From Idiomarina tyrosinivorans (lineage in GTDB: Bacteria; Pseudomonadota; Gammaproteobacteria; Enterobacterales; Alteromonadaceae), in contig NZ_PIQH01000003.1 in the NCBI RefSeq assembly GCF_003987475.1, positions 186,001 through 250,000 of the forward strand: a stretch of 64,000 bases of DNA. The letters run 5' to 3'. Under the pieces are notes generated by a model that was not told the origin of the DNA, did no database searches, and worked only from the letters and a program-made list of their open reading frames with translations. How positions within the stretch are numbered: position 1 is the first letter of the stretch; the number at the start of each line of letters is the position of its first letter. This document shows positions 35,096 through 43,677 of the stretch, one piece after another. A program made the translations under genes and the position numbers.

Positions 35096-36313
35096 TTACA
35101 CATTACGGGTCGCGATAGCTGGCGAAATCCGTGACGCTTTAGCCGCTGGACCATAGACCGCAAGTTGGCCGACCAGCCATAGCACCACCATGGCGACCGG
35201 TAAGTAAATCCAACCAATACGCGGTAGGTCGAAGGCATCCACCAGCCAGATATTCAGGCCGATACTGCCGATGATACCGAGTAACAGCCCCGCGCTGGTG
35301 ATGACGAAGTTCTCCAGTAAGAAGTACTTGAGGATATCACCGCGTGAAGCCCCTAGCGCTCTACGAGTACCAATTTGGCGACGGCGCCGGTTAATGGTGA
35401 AGGTGACTAATCCGACAATGCCCAGTGCGGTAACAATCAGTAAGATACTAATAATCACCCACAAAATCGTCTGCATCGCATTGGCGTCTCGGTAGCTTTG
35501 TTCGCGCACATCAGAGATGGTTTCGATAGGGAACAGCATGCGCCCAACATCGCGCGACTCTAGGTAGCTTTTAACGGCTTCGAGGACTTCATCACGACGG
35601 CCTGGCTCAGTCCGCACTAAGTAACGGCTGAATTTATACATCGTCCGAATGGGCGTGATCATGGTGCGCTCGACATTATCCCAGCCCACCCAAGGTGCTT
35701 GCAGTTGGTCAATAATACCGGCAATAGTGATAGGCTCATTACGATTGATATAAACGGTTTTATTAACCACTTGCTGCGGGCTCAAGTCCGGAAATAGCGC
35801 TTCCGCCATAGCTTTCGAGATGATCGCTCGCTGCGGCCATTCGCGCGTATTACCGTCACGGAATTCTACTTCAGTCGGATCGAAGTTTTCACCCGCAATT
35901 AGCTTTACCCCGTAGGTATTCAGGGCGTGATCGTCTGCCATGTAAATAGCGACACCTAAGCCTTCTTTATCTGCTCCCGGTTCAACTTGCAGGCCCATAG
36001 AGGTGCCGCCGTTAGACATAGGTACAGAGTTTGTTTGAATGGCATCAACAACGCCCGGCATGTTGCGAATATGGTCGAGGTCGGTTTGCACCACGTACTT
36101 CTCGTTGAAGTCATCACGATATCCATACTGTGCCACCACGAATTGGTTCGCTTCATCAAGGCCTGAGCTACGAGCCATCAACTCGCTGCGGTTAATGATC
36201 ATATGGATCGCATTCACCATAATGGTCATGGTAATGGCGATTTGCAGAGCAATCAGCATTGCCCCGGTTTTGTTGCGCAACAAGGCGCGAATAATTGGAC
36301 CAAAATCTTTCAT
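35096..36313 (-). CDS. ABC transporter permease, MacB/FtsX type (second permease)
   Basis: 405 residues: one N-terminal helix (MLIALQIAITMTIMVNAIHMII), a large periplasmic MacB-type domain (residues ~45-275), then three C-terminal helices with RRRRQIGTRRALGASRGDILKYFLLEN, the FtsX-family coupling segment. Such permeases do not move substrate across the inner membrane by a classical channel; they drive periplasmic work such as export of peptides or lipoproteins through an adaptor. It is the last gene of the adaptor-ATPase-permease-permease operon and lies 16 bases after the other permease. Confidence 0.88.
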   Translation of the reverse strand: MKDFGPIIRALLRNKTGAMLIALQIAITMTIMVNAIHMIINRSELMARSSGLDEANQFVVAQYGYRDDFNEKYVVQTDLDHIRNMPGVVDAIQTNSVPMSNGGTSMGLQVEPGADKEGLGVAIYMADDHALNTYGVKLIAGENFDPTEVEFRDGNTREWPQRAIISKAMAEALFPDLSPQQVVNKTVYINRNEPITIAGIIDQLQAPWVGWDNVERTMITPIRTMYKFSRYLVRTEPGRRDEVLEAVKSYLESRDVGRMLFPIETISDVREQSYRDANAMQTILWVIISILLIVTALGIVGLVTFTINRRRRQIGTRRALGASRGDILKYFLLENFVITSAGLLLGIIGSIGLNIWLVDAFDLPRIGWIYLPVAMVVLWLVGQLAVYGPAAKASRISPAIATRNV

Positions 36314-36329
36314 TATGCGTGTCCTTGCC

Positions 36330-37646
36330 TTATTGCGTTTTCAATTGCCCAGCAGGCGGAATACGGCAGGCGCGCCAGGTCGGATAAAGACCAGCTAACA
36401 TGCTGCTAACCACCGCTAATGCGATACCGATAAGCACTAACTTCATGTCTAATGTTGCTAAGTCCGGCTTTAGGTTGTCGCCGTAAAGGTGACGCACCCC
36501 AGCAAGACCCGCCCAAGCCAACAACAAGCCAAAAATACCGCCGGCAAAACCAATCAAGCCGGTTTCGACCAGGTGCTGCCAGTAGAGCTGAGTTCGAGAG
36601 GCGCCAACCGCACGGCGTAATGCAATTTCGCCAGCCTTACCGACAAATTTGGTAAGTAATAAGCCGATTGTATTGAGTAGGCATACCAATAAGAACATGA
36701 ATGACATGTACATCATCATTTTCGCGTCATCAGCGACAACGCCTTGCTTCTTCATCCACTCCATGACGTCTGATAGACGGTTGTTGAGTGGGCGCGGGAA
36801 GCGGCCGAGTTTCTTCTGTTCCATCACGTAACTGTTCAAGAAACTCATGTAGTTGTCTTTGGCATTGTTATCTGGCAACTCCGCCCAGAACTGGTAATTC
36901 ACACACTCAGATTGCAGAAAGGCTTTAAAGCCGTCGCCCTCGGGAGTCTTCCAACAGTTGGTGTTACCAGAGTTAGGCAATTCCAAATCCCGTTTCAGAA
37001 TAAAAGGTACATACACGTCTTCTTGTTCACCAAACGCGCCGTTGGTGACATCGTAGAAATGTGGCGTTGGTTCCCAGGTGTCCATAACACCAACAATACG
37101 ATATTGCTCGCCCTGCATTCGGAGAGACTGTCCCACTGAGTTTTCACCGTTAAACAGCTTTTCGTTTAACGCTTTAGTAATAACAACCACTAAGTCGCCG
37201 TTATCATCAGCAGCTTGGTTCCAACCCTGGCCATACAGAAATGGCACGCTAAACATGGGGAAGAAGTCTTTACTGGTTAGCCGACCGCGAGCGTGGAACG
37301 GCTTCACTTCTTGGTTGTCGGGCTCAACAATAAAATTGGTTTTAGCCATGGCAACCTGGCGCTCAGCTTTGTTAGCGTGAAGCAAATTCAGCGCATCACG
37401 GAAAGTGACTTGATCGGGTGGCTCATTGGGTTCATCGAAAGGGTCGTTCGGATCCCAGTTATCCAATTGTACATAGTAGAGTTGGTCACTTTTGCTCGGA
37501 ATTGGGTTATTCGACATCATATAGTTGACCGTTAGGGTGGTCATTGATGCGCCTATACCGAGTGCTATAGCCGTTACCATCAGTGCTGATAAAATTGGAT
37601 TGCGTTTAATGCTCAGCCACGCGAGCTTTAGATAATACCCCAGCAT
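36330..37646 (-). CDS. ABC transporter permease, MacB/FtsX type (first permease)
   Basis: 438 residues with the same plan: helix near the N-terminus (ILSALMVTAIALGIGASMTTLTV), periplasmic MacB_PCD domain, and C-terminal helices with GEIALRRAVGASRTQLYWQHLVETG. It is paralogous to the following permease; the two probably form a heterodimer with the single ATPase. It ends 16 bases before that gene and starts 9 bases after the ATPase gene. Confidence 0.88.
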   Translation of the reverse strand: MLGYYLKLAWLSIKRNPILSALMVTAIALGIGASMTTLTVNYMMSNNPIPSKSDQLYYVQLDNWDPNDPFDEPNEPPDQVTFRDALNLLHANKAERQVAMAKTNFIVEPDNQEVKPFHARGRLTSKDFFPMFSVPFLYGQGWNQAADDNGDLVVVITKALNEKLFNGENSVGQSLRMQGEQYRIVGVMDTWEPTPHFYDVTNGAFGEQEDVYVPFILKRDLELPNSGNTNCWKTPEGDGFKAFLQSECVNYQFWAELPDNNAKDNYMSFLNSYVMEQKKLGRFPRPLNNRLSDVMEWMKKQGVVADDAKMMMYMSFMFLLVCLLNTIGLLLTKFVGKAGEIALRRAVGASRTQLYWQHLVETGLIGFAGGIFGLLLAWAGLAGVRHLYGDNLKPDLATLDMKLVLIGIALAVVSSMLAGLYPTWRACRIPPAGQLKTQ

Positions 37647-37655
37647 ACCACCTCC

Positions 37656-38357
37656 TTATGCGCGCAACTGTGAAACCACTTTCGGCTCACGTTCGTTTTC
37701 TGTGACCTGGCCGTCACGCACAGTGATGTGACGTTGGGCTCGGGCAGCGAGGTTAGGGTCGTGGGTGACCATTACGATGGTGGTGCCGTTAGCGTTAATC
37801 GACTCCAATAACTCCATCACGCTCTCGGCCATTTGGCTATCGAGGTTACCGGTGGGTTCATCCGCTAATAAGAACCGCGGTTGCCCAGCCAGTGCGCGCG
37901 CAATAGCAACCCGTTGTTGTTGTCCACCGGACAACTGCGCGGGGATGTGTTTCATGCGGTTAGCGAGGCCGACCACGTCTAAGCTTTCTTCTATACGGCG
38001 CTTCCGTTCTGCTTTACTGAGGTTACGGTAACGCAATGGGACATCAACGTTGTCGTACAGGTTTAGGTCGGGAATCAGGTTAAAGCTCTGAAATATAAAG
38101 CCGATTTTTTCGTTACGTAGGCGCGACAAGGTATTGTCTTTCAAGCCTTTAACCGACTCACCGTCTAAGGTGTACTCGCCACCGTCGAAGGTTTCCAGTA
38201 AACCCGCGATATTGAGGAAGGTGGTTTTGCCTGAACCTGATGGTCCGGTGACCGCGACAAAGTCGCCTTCGTTCACTTGTAGGCTGAAGTCTTTCAACGC
38301 GTGAGTTTCCACCGTATCGGTGCGGAAGACTTTGCTGATGTGCTGCATGCTTAACAT
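37656..38357 (-). CDS. ABC transporter ATP-binding protein (LolD/MacB group)
   Basis: 233 residues with Walker A GPSGSGKTT, Q-loop FIFQSFNLIPDLN, signature LSGGQQQRVAIARAL, Walker B FLLADEPTGNLDS and switch His in MVTHDPNLAAR. The NLDS after Walker B and the overall size are typical of the MacB/LolD subfamily that partners FtsX-like permeases. The last ~15 residues form a polar tail. It lies 20 bases after the adaptor gene and powers the two permeases downstream. Confidence 0.93.
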   Translation of the reverse strand: MLSMQHISKVFRTDTVETHALKDFSLQVNEGDFVAVTGPSGSGKTTFLNIAGLLETFDGGEYTLDGESVKGLKDNTLSRLRNEKIGFIFQSFNLIPDLNLYDNVDVPLRYRNLSKAERKRRIEESLDVVGLANRMKHIPAQLSGGQQQRVAIARALAGQPRFLLADEPTGNLDSQMAESVMELLESINANGTTIVMVTHDPNLAARAQRHITVRDGQVTENEREPKVVSQLRA

Positions 38358-38377
38358 TGTGAGGTTCCTTATTCTTG

Positions 38378-39652
38378 TTAGCGATTGATCTTCACGGTGG
38401 TTGCACCGTTGAATCGTTCGGTATTAGAGACAATGATTTGATCGCCGGCTTTTACACCGTCGAGGATTTCGACGCTATTCAAACTGCTGGCGCCGGTGAC
38501 AATTGGGGTTTTGGTGGCAACATCGCCGTTAACCAAGTAGGCCACGCGACCTCCTTCGGTTTGTAGGAAAGGTCCGCGTTGCACGGTGAGCACGTTTTCT
38601 TTGTGCTCTAGCAGCACGCGTGTAGTCAGGCGTTGATTTTGGCGCAATCCGGCTGGCATAGAGTCCGCAAAGCGCACGGTACCTATGACTTCGTTATCAC
38701 GAATTTCGGGTGAGATAGCCACCAACTTGGCGGGGTGTTTTTGACCGTTGTAATCAATTTCCGCGTCCATACCAATGGCAAGGTCGTCGGCGTAGCTTTC
38801 AGGAATACCGATTTCGATTTCAAACGCAGTGAGATCGACCACACTCAGTATCGCCTGGTTTTTCGCCACTTGGTTTTTCTGATCAAGTTCACGGTTACCG
38901 ACGATACCATCAACGGGCGAGCGGATTTCTAAACCATCGACTTGGCGTTGTAGTTCACGTACCAACAATTGTTGGCGGTTGACTTCTAACTGTAATGCGC
39001 GCAGGTCGAAGTCTAAACTTTCAGCGTTTAACTTGGCGTCTTCGACCGCGTGTTTATACACCACTTTGGCATTTTCTAAATCGTCTTGCGCTTTTTCATA
39101 ATCGATTTGACTGATTGCTCGGCTTTTCCAGGCTTCGTCAGCGCGGCGTTTTTCTCTATTGGCAGCAGTCAGAGTAACTTGTGCTAGGTCCACTTGCTTC
39201 TGGTTTTCCAGTGCCTCTTTTTTGGTTTGGATACGTTGCCGATCCAAATTCATTTTCAAGCTGTCGAGGGTAGCTTTCTCTTGTTGCAGTTGGTTAGCCA
39301 GTTCTGGGCTATCGATTTTCGCCAATAACTGACCTTTCTTAACCTCATCACCCGCATCTACCTGATAGGTTACAATCCCCTCTGCAGGGGCATACAAAGT
39401 GGGGCTTACCGCGGCAACCACGCGACCTTGAATAGAAACGTCGCGGATAAAGTCGTCACGGGTTACGGTGGCAATGCGAATGTCCTCGCTGCCAACTGAA
39501 GCTTCGGCTTGCGACCAAGAACTGATCATTGGAATGGTGACAATGAGTAACACCACAATAGCGGCACCAAGCCCGACAAGCTTGAGGTTTAGCTTACGTT
39601 TGCTGGGTTGGCGAACCACATCCTGACCACTGGTATCAGCAATCTTTTTCAT
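38378..39652 (-). CDS. HlyD/MacA-type periplasmic adaptor of the ABC exporter
   Basis: 424 residues. One N-terminal membrane helix (LVGLGAAIVVLLIVTIPMISSW) anchors it. After strand segments comes a lipoyl half (GIVTYQVDAGDEVKKGQLLAKIDSPELANQLQQEK), a long helical hairpin of about 115 residues rich in Lys/Glu/Gln, and the second half (LEIRSPVDGIVGNRELDQKNQVAKNQ), then barrel and membrane-proximal domains. It heads the operon, so adaptor, ATPase and two permeases are made together. No TolC-like gene is present here. The substrate is unknown. Confidence 0.88.
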   Translation of the reverse strand: MKKIADTSGQDVVRQPSKRKLNLKLVGLGAAIVVLLIVTIPMISSWSQAEASVGSEDIRIATVTRDDFIRDVSIQGRVVAAVSPTLYAPAEGIVTYQVDAGDEVKKGQLLAKIDSPELANQLQQEKATLDSLKMNLDRQRIQTKKEALENQKQVDLAQVTLTAANREKRRADEAWKSRAISQIDYEKAQDDLENAKVVYKHAVEDAKLNAESLDFDLRALQLEVNRQQLLVRELQRQVDGLEIRSPVDGIVGNRELDQKNQVAKNQAILSVVDLTAFEIEIGIPESYADDLAIGMDAEIDYNGQKHPAKLVAISPEIRDNEVIGTVRFADSMPAGLRQNQRLTTRVLLEHKENVLTVQRGPFLQTEGGRVAYLVNGDVATKTPIVTGASSLNSVEILDGVKAGDQIIVSNTERFNGATTVKINR

Positions 39653-39755
39653 AATACTCCCTTAACGTTTTACTTCTGCTGTTAAGTGAGTCGATGCAAG
39701 TGGCTAAAAGGTTGGAAAAATTTATTGGGGAGGTGTAACGAAGTATGTCAAAAAA

Positions 39756-39779
39756 AAGGCGCGTTCATCGACGCGCCTT
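39756..39779 (-). terminator. Rho-independent terminator of the iron-uptake operon
   Basis: AAGGCGCGT and ACGCGCCTT form a 9-bp stem over loop TCATCG; on the minus strand a run of seven T residues follows. It ends the leftward operon whose last gene stops at 39788 and insulates the ABC exporter operon. Confidence 0.9.
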
Positions 39780-39787
39780 GTAGGGAT

Positions 39788-40471
39788 TTAGAATTCCCAT
39801 TCCAACTGCCAACGTACAATAGTGTCGTCAGTGGTATCGTTGAGGCCGGCCAACACGCCCAGTTCCCAACCAATTTTGGAATCTTTTAAGCGCTTTTCGC
39901 CAAAAATAACCGGGCCAAACGCTTGGGTATGTTCGTCGACATAGTACTCGACACCAGGCTCAAACTCAGGATTCATCCGATATTTCAATTGGAATGAACC
40001 CAATGTTTCAACTTCGCTTTCGGTTTTGTCGCCACCCAGTTGCTTTTCGAACAACACGTTGGCAGTGGCAACAAAACGGCCAAAGGATTTTTGTACAATC
40101 GGTCCGGCTTTTACTTCCCACAGATCTGCGTCGAATTTTTTCTCTAATTCGACCAACATACCAAAGTCAGCCCAATATTCACCTTGCTCGCTGAGCTGAA
40201 ATTTACTTTCGATTTCAGCCTCTTCGACTTCGAAGTCACCGTCTTCCTTTTCGCCGATAAGGTAACCTTCAATAAACCAATTGTCGGTCACGCCATAGCC
40301 GCCACCAAATTTGATTTCGCTGCTATCACCTTCAAGGCCGTGAATACCACGTAACTCCAGTTCTACCTCTCCCAGTTCCACGTTGGGATTGTAGACTTTA
40401 TCGACGCCAGCATTAGCGACGGCAGGAAGCAAGGCCGCGGTAGCCACAGAGGCGAGTAACGTTTTTTTCAT
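39788..40471 (-). CDS. Outer-membrane beta-barrel-like protein in an iron-transport operon
   Basis: 227 residues with a clear signal peptide (to VANAG). The remainder alternates hydrophobic and polar residues in about ten short strands and is unusually acidic (for example EKEDGDFEVEEAEIES). It ends WQLEWEF with a terminal Phe, the outer-membrane targeting signature. I do not recognise the family. It follows FTR1 by 14 bases and precedes a strong terminator, so it may deliver or bind iron for FTR1, but that is inferred from position only. Confidence 0.65.
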   Translation of the reverse strand: MKKTLLASVATAALLPAVANAGVDKVYNPNVELGEVELELRGIHGLEGDSSEIKFGGGYGVTDNWFIEGYLIGEKEDGDFEVEEAEIESKFQLSEQGEYWADFGMLVELEKKFDADLWEVKAGPIVQKSFGRFVATANVLFEKQLGGDKTESEVETLGSFQLKYRMNPEFEPGVEYYVDEHTQAFGPVIFGEKRLKDSKIGWELGVLAGLNDTTDDTIVRWQLEWEF

Positions 40472-40485
40472 AATATCTCCGTTTA

Positions 40486-41313
40486 TTAAGCGGTTAGTTC
40501 TTTTGAGTTAGGTGTGTTTGAGCGTTTAACCCAAACCATAAGACTGGCGATGGTTATCAGTACCAACAGGTATGCAACAAGTGCAGCCGGTGTTGGGCGT
40601 GCTTGATAGCCAATTAAAATATGTAAAATTTGACCGAACCATGACTGCTCTGAGAGCCAATCGCTGGTATTCCATAACGGTGCTTGGCTAGGCACGATGC
40701 CTGCTTGCGCAAGGTAACCAGTGGCGGAAGCGGCAAGGCCTGCTGCAAGTAATAAAATGACCCAACTGGTGACGCTAAATAGCCACTTGGTGGGAATGGC
40801 GATAAGTCCCCGGTAGAGCAGAAGACTGACAATAATACCTGCCGCTAAACCCAACAATCCACCCCAGAGCATATCCAGTGCTGCAGAGCCTGCTGCAGCG
40901 ATGCCATACAGGAACAATGCCACTTCAGAGCCTTCGCGCAGAACTGCCATAGCGACGGCAATGGTGATGACATAAAGCGGAAGTTCACCGCTGCTCACTT
41001 TATTCCCCAAGGCCGATAAACGTGCGCTAAGTTCACGCGCGTGCTTGGCCATCCAGACGTTATGCCAAGCCAGCATCAATACTGCACTGAATAATATGCC
41101 GGCGTTAAGCAATTCTTGTCCCATACCAGAAAACGCACTGGAGATACCCGAGGCAAAACTGGCGACAATCACTGCGCCAACTAAACCGGCACCCACACCC
41201 AGACTGATGTAGCGGCGGTAACCCAAAATGCCTTTACTGGCAGCGGCGACAATACTAATGATCAACGCCGCTTCGAGGACTTCGCGAAAAACAATGATGG
41301 CTGATGCAGACAT
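40486..41313 (-). CDS. FTR1-family high-affinity iron permease
   Basis: 275 residues, seven predicted helices. The two iron-coordinating motifs are present: REVLE at residues 10-14 in helix 1 and REGSE at 126-130 in helix 4. This is the permease of EfeU/FtrC type systems, which import Fe(III) produced by an oxidase or delivered by a periplasmic cupredoxin. Neighbours fit: a cupredoxin-domain gene lies 11 bases upstream and an outer-membrane protein 14 bases downstream. No ferredoxin-like FtrD or P19 protein is seen. Confidence 0.93.
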   Translation of the reverse strand: MSASAIIVFREVLEAALIISIVAAASKGILGYRRYISLGVGAGLVGAVIVASFASGISSAFSGMGQELLNAGILFSAVLMLAWHNVWMAKHARELSARLSALGNKVSSGELPLYVITIAVAMAVLREGSEVALFLYGIAAAGSAALDMLWGGLLGLAAGIIVSLLLYRGLIAIPTKWLFSVTSWVILLLAAGLAASATGYLAQAGIVPSQAPLWNTSDWLSEQSWFGQILHILIGYQARPTPAALVAYLLVLITIASLMVWVKRSNTPNSKELTA

Positions 41314-41324
41314 GCTTACAGACC

Positions 41325-41669
41325 TTATTTAACGAGGATTTTGCCTTGTGCTGTGGCTTGATTGAACTCCCCGAAGAAGGGATATTCACCAGCACTCAGC
41401 GGGCCAATAAAGATAATGGCTTGACTATTGCCGGGGATGATTTTTTCGCGGTTCAATTCGTAGCTTTCAAATTCTTCTGGCGTGACGTCTTGGTTCTTCA
41501 CCAACAGCTTGACTTTAGTGTCTGCTGGAATGGTGATGGTAGCGGGCGAGAACTTGTGATCTTTAATGATCAGTTCATACACATCATCGCCTGCGAACGC
41601 CGAACTTGCGCTTACAGCGAGGGCCGCAAATAGGACGAAACGTACGCGAGAAAATAGGCTAGAGAACAT
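41325..41669 (-). CDS. Periplasmic cupredoxin-domain protein of the iron-uptake operon
   Basis: 114 residues with signal peptide (to SAFAGDD), then a small beta-barrel: YELIIKDHKFSPATITIPADTKVKLLVKNQD, then EEFESYELNREKIIPG and GPLSAGEYPFFGEFN. This matches the cupredoxin_1 domain in EfeO and FtrB. The usual type 1 copper Cys is absent; conserved Glu, His and Phe residues replace it, which suggests iron handling instead of copper electron transfer. It is the first gene of the cupredoxin-FTR1-outer-membrane operon. Confidence 0.85.
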   Translation of the reverse strand: MFSSLFSRVRFVLFAALAVSASSAFAGDDVYELIIKDHKFSPATITIPADTKVKLLVKNQDVTPEEFESYELNREKIIPGNSQAIIFIGPLSAGEYPFFGEFNQATAQGKILVK

Positions 41670-41758
41670 TGTAGAGTTACCTTGTTAATGAGAAGTGTTC
41701 GCATTATCAATAAAGCCCTAGCGTTTTTCAAGTCGGATCGTCGAAAAAAGCCGATAAA

Positions 41759-42409
41759 CTACCAAGATTGCGGTTTTACTAGGCCTAATTCGATGGCTTT
41801 TAATACCGCCCGGGTTCGATCGCGAGTATGTAATTTGCTGAGGATGGTGGACACTTGGTTTTTTACCGTGCCTTCCGATTTGTGCAGCGCTTCGGCAATT
41901 TGGCGGTTGCTGCACCCTGCGGCTACCAGTTGTAGCACCTGTATTTCGCGTGCTGATAAATCGACTGCTGGACTCTGCGCAATGCTATTCGCTGTCGCGC
42001 ATTGTTGTAACAGGCGTTCGGTTAATCCCGCCTGCACATAGCGTTCACCTTTGGCGACTTGAGTGATGGCGGCAACCAATACTTCTAGCGAAACGTCTTT
42101 CAGCAAGTAGCCTAATGCGCCGGCACGCATCGCACTCATTAGCAGTTCATGGTCATCAAAAGTGGTCAGCATCAGTGCTCGAACATCGGCATGGTTTTGG
42201 CGCAGTGTCTTTAAGGTGGCGATGCCATCGACTTCAGGCATTTGAATATCGAGTAGCAGCACATCAATATCGCCCGCCTGATAGCGGGCTATCGCTTCTT
42301 GGCCATTGCCGACACAGGCACAGACATCAATGCTCGGGTCCAAGCTGAGCAAACTGGATACACCCTCACGAACAAGCGTTTGGTCATCGACAATCATTAC
42401 CCTAATCAT
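41759..42409 (-). CDS. NarL/FixJ-type response regulator
   Basis: 216 residues: receiver domain with Asp8-Asp9, phospho-acceptor Asp54 (LLLDIQMPEVDG), Thr in LMLTTF and Lys in YLLKD; then a LuxR-type helix-turn-helix (LSAREIQVLQLVAAGCSNRQIAEALHKSEGTVKNQVSTIL). It forms a pair with the kinase whose gene ends one base upstream. The cupredoxin/FTR1 operon on its other side is a plausible but unproven target. The inverted repeat at 43579-43612 may be its own operator. Confidence 0.93.
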   Translation of the reverse strand: MIRVMIVDDQTLVREGVSSLLSLDPSIDVCACVGNGQEAIARYQAGDIDVLLLDIQMPEVDGIATLKTLRQNHADVRALMLTTFDDHELLMSAMRAGALGYLLKDVSLEVLVAAITQVAKGERYVQAGLTERLLQQCATANSIAQSPAVDLSAREIQVLQLVAAGCSNRQIAEALHKSEGTVKNQVSTILSKLHTRDRTRAVLKAIELGLVKPQSW

Positions 42410-42410
42410 T

Positions 42411-43526
42411 TTAATCTTGTACCTCGATAGTCAAACGCAGGGCTTGTTGGTATTGATCTAAGCTGAGTTGGCCTTGGTGTTGAGCTAAGCGTTCACGAAC
42501 CCCGGCAATGCCATTACCGGCATTAATTGGCCAATCGCAACGTCCGTTATCCCAGAGCTGTATCGTTACCTGCTGACCCTCGCGAGCAAGCGTCAGCCAA
42601 AATTCGCTGGCATTGGAATGCCGTAAACTATTTGTGAGTGCTTCTTGGCAGATGCGGATGAGGTCTTGGCTGAGTTCGAAATTTTTGAGCGCGACATCGC
42701 CCTGCATGTGCACTTTTAGGGTAGGGCTGAATTCCGCCAGCGCCTCGAGCGATTCTCGTAGTGATGCCTTTTGTTCGTCACGAATCTCACTCACCGCCTC
42801 GCGAACATCCGCCAGCAGCAGTTTTGCTAGCGCATAGCATTGTTGTAACCGCGGCTTTTGTTGCGCATCGGCTTGACGCTCAGCAATTTGCAGATTAATG
42901 CTCAACGCAGTGAGATGGTGACCGAGCAAGTCGTGTAACTGGCGCGCAATATGGACGCGCTCTTGCTGTCTGGAAGCTTGTTTCAGTAGTGCTTGGGTAG
43001 CCAATAGTTGTTGATGCGCTTGCTCGGCCTGGGCTCGTGCAGCATTTGCCTGCTGTTGGCTATGCATCGCCATCAGCGCAAACAAATTAAAGGTCCAAAA
43101 TAATGCCGCTGTTAGCAGCATGTAGGATTGTTGCCAGTGATAAGCAAAAACTAACCACTGCGGTAACGCAATTAAGGTGGCTAGCAGCAGCGCTGGGCGA
43201 AAGCGCATAAAGGCGGGCAACTGCGCACACCAAATTACCGCAATAATGGCTAAATAGCTAAACGGCAACACCCAGTAAGCGGTGATAATAAGGAGCGCCT
43301 GCAAAGCAATTCCCCAACGCGCTTTGCGTAGCTGCGCAGCGGTAGGATGCTCGAGCAGGGTGAGAGCAATAAAAATCAGCAGAAAGCCGATTAATGCTGT
43401 GCCGCCAATAACGCTCTGCTGCAACTGCCACTGCTGCTGATTTAGCAGCGCTAACGCACTCACAGTGACAAACCCCCAAGTCAGCAAGCCGACAAGGCGA
43501 TCGATGGTTAAATACTTCATAAGCAT
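42411..43526 (-). CDS. Membrane sensor histidine kinase (HisKA_3, NarL partner type)
   Basis: 371 residues. About five to six N-terminal helices (residues ~10-150) form a membrane sensor with little outside the bilayer, then a coiled coil, then HisKA_3 with His198 in ARQLHDLLGHHLTAL and a HATPase with CQEALTNSLRHSNASE, LWDNGRCDW and NGIAGVRERL. The layout resembles DesK/LiaS-type kinases that sense membrane or envelope state. It is co-transcribed with the response regulator. The first ATG lacks a clear ribosome-binding site; ATG 43520 is an alternative. Confidence 0.9.
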   Translation of the reverse strand: MLMKYLTIDRLVGLLTWGFVTVSALALLNQQQWQLQQSVIGGTALIGFLLIFIALTLLEHPTAAQLRKARWGIALQALLIITAYWVLPFSYLAIIAVIWCAQLPAFMRFRPALLLATLIALPQWLVFAYHWQQSYMLLTAALFWTFNLFALMAMHSQQQANAARAQAEQAHQQLLATQALLKQASRQQERVHIARQLHDLLGHHLTALSINLQIAERQADAQQKPRLQQCYALAKLLLADVREAVSEIRDEQKASLRESLEALAEFSPTLKVHMQGDVALKNFELSQDLIRICQEALTNSLRHSNASEFWLTLAREGQQVTIQLWDNGRCDWPINAGNGIAGVRERLAQHQGQLSLDQYQQALRLTIEVQD

Positions 43527-43578
43527 AGTGTTTTTAGGTTTGATTTAGTATCAACGCAAACCAAGGCGGAGGCAATAG

Positions 43579-43612
43579 GCCGAAAGTCACGTTTCAGCTC
43601 ATGACTTTTGGC
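43579..43612. promoter_or_regulatory. Inverted repeat in the divergent region upstream of the two-component system
   Basis: GCCGAAAGTCA (43579-43589) and TGACTTTTGGC (43602-43612) are 11-base arms with one mismatch, spaced by 12 bases. Centre-to-centre spacing is about two helical turns, suitable for a dimeric or paired NarL-type regulator. It lies 53 bases before the kinase gene and about 65 before the divergent membrane-protein gene. Confidence 0.5.
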
Positions 43613-43677
43613 ACTTATTCGAACGCTAGTCGACGGGCATAGTAGCGGTTGTCGATTGGGTTACAGAGAATAAGACC

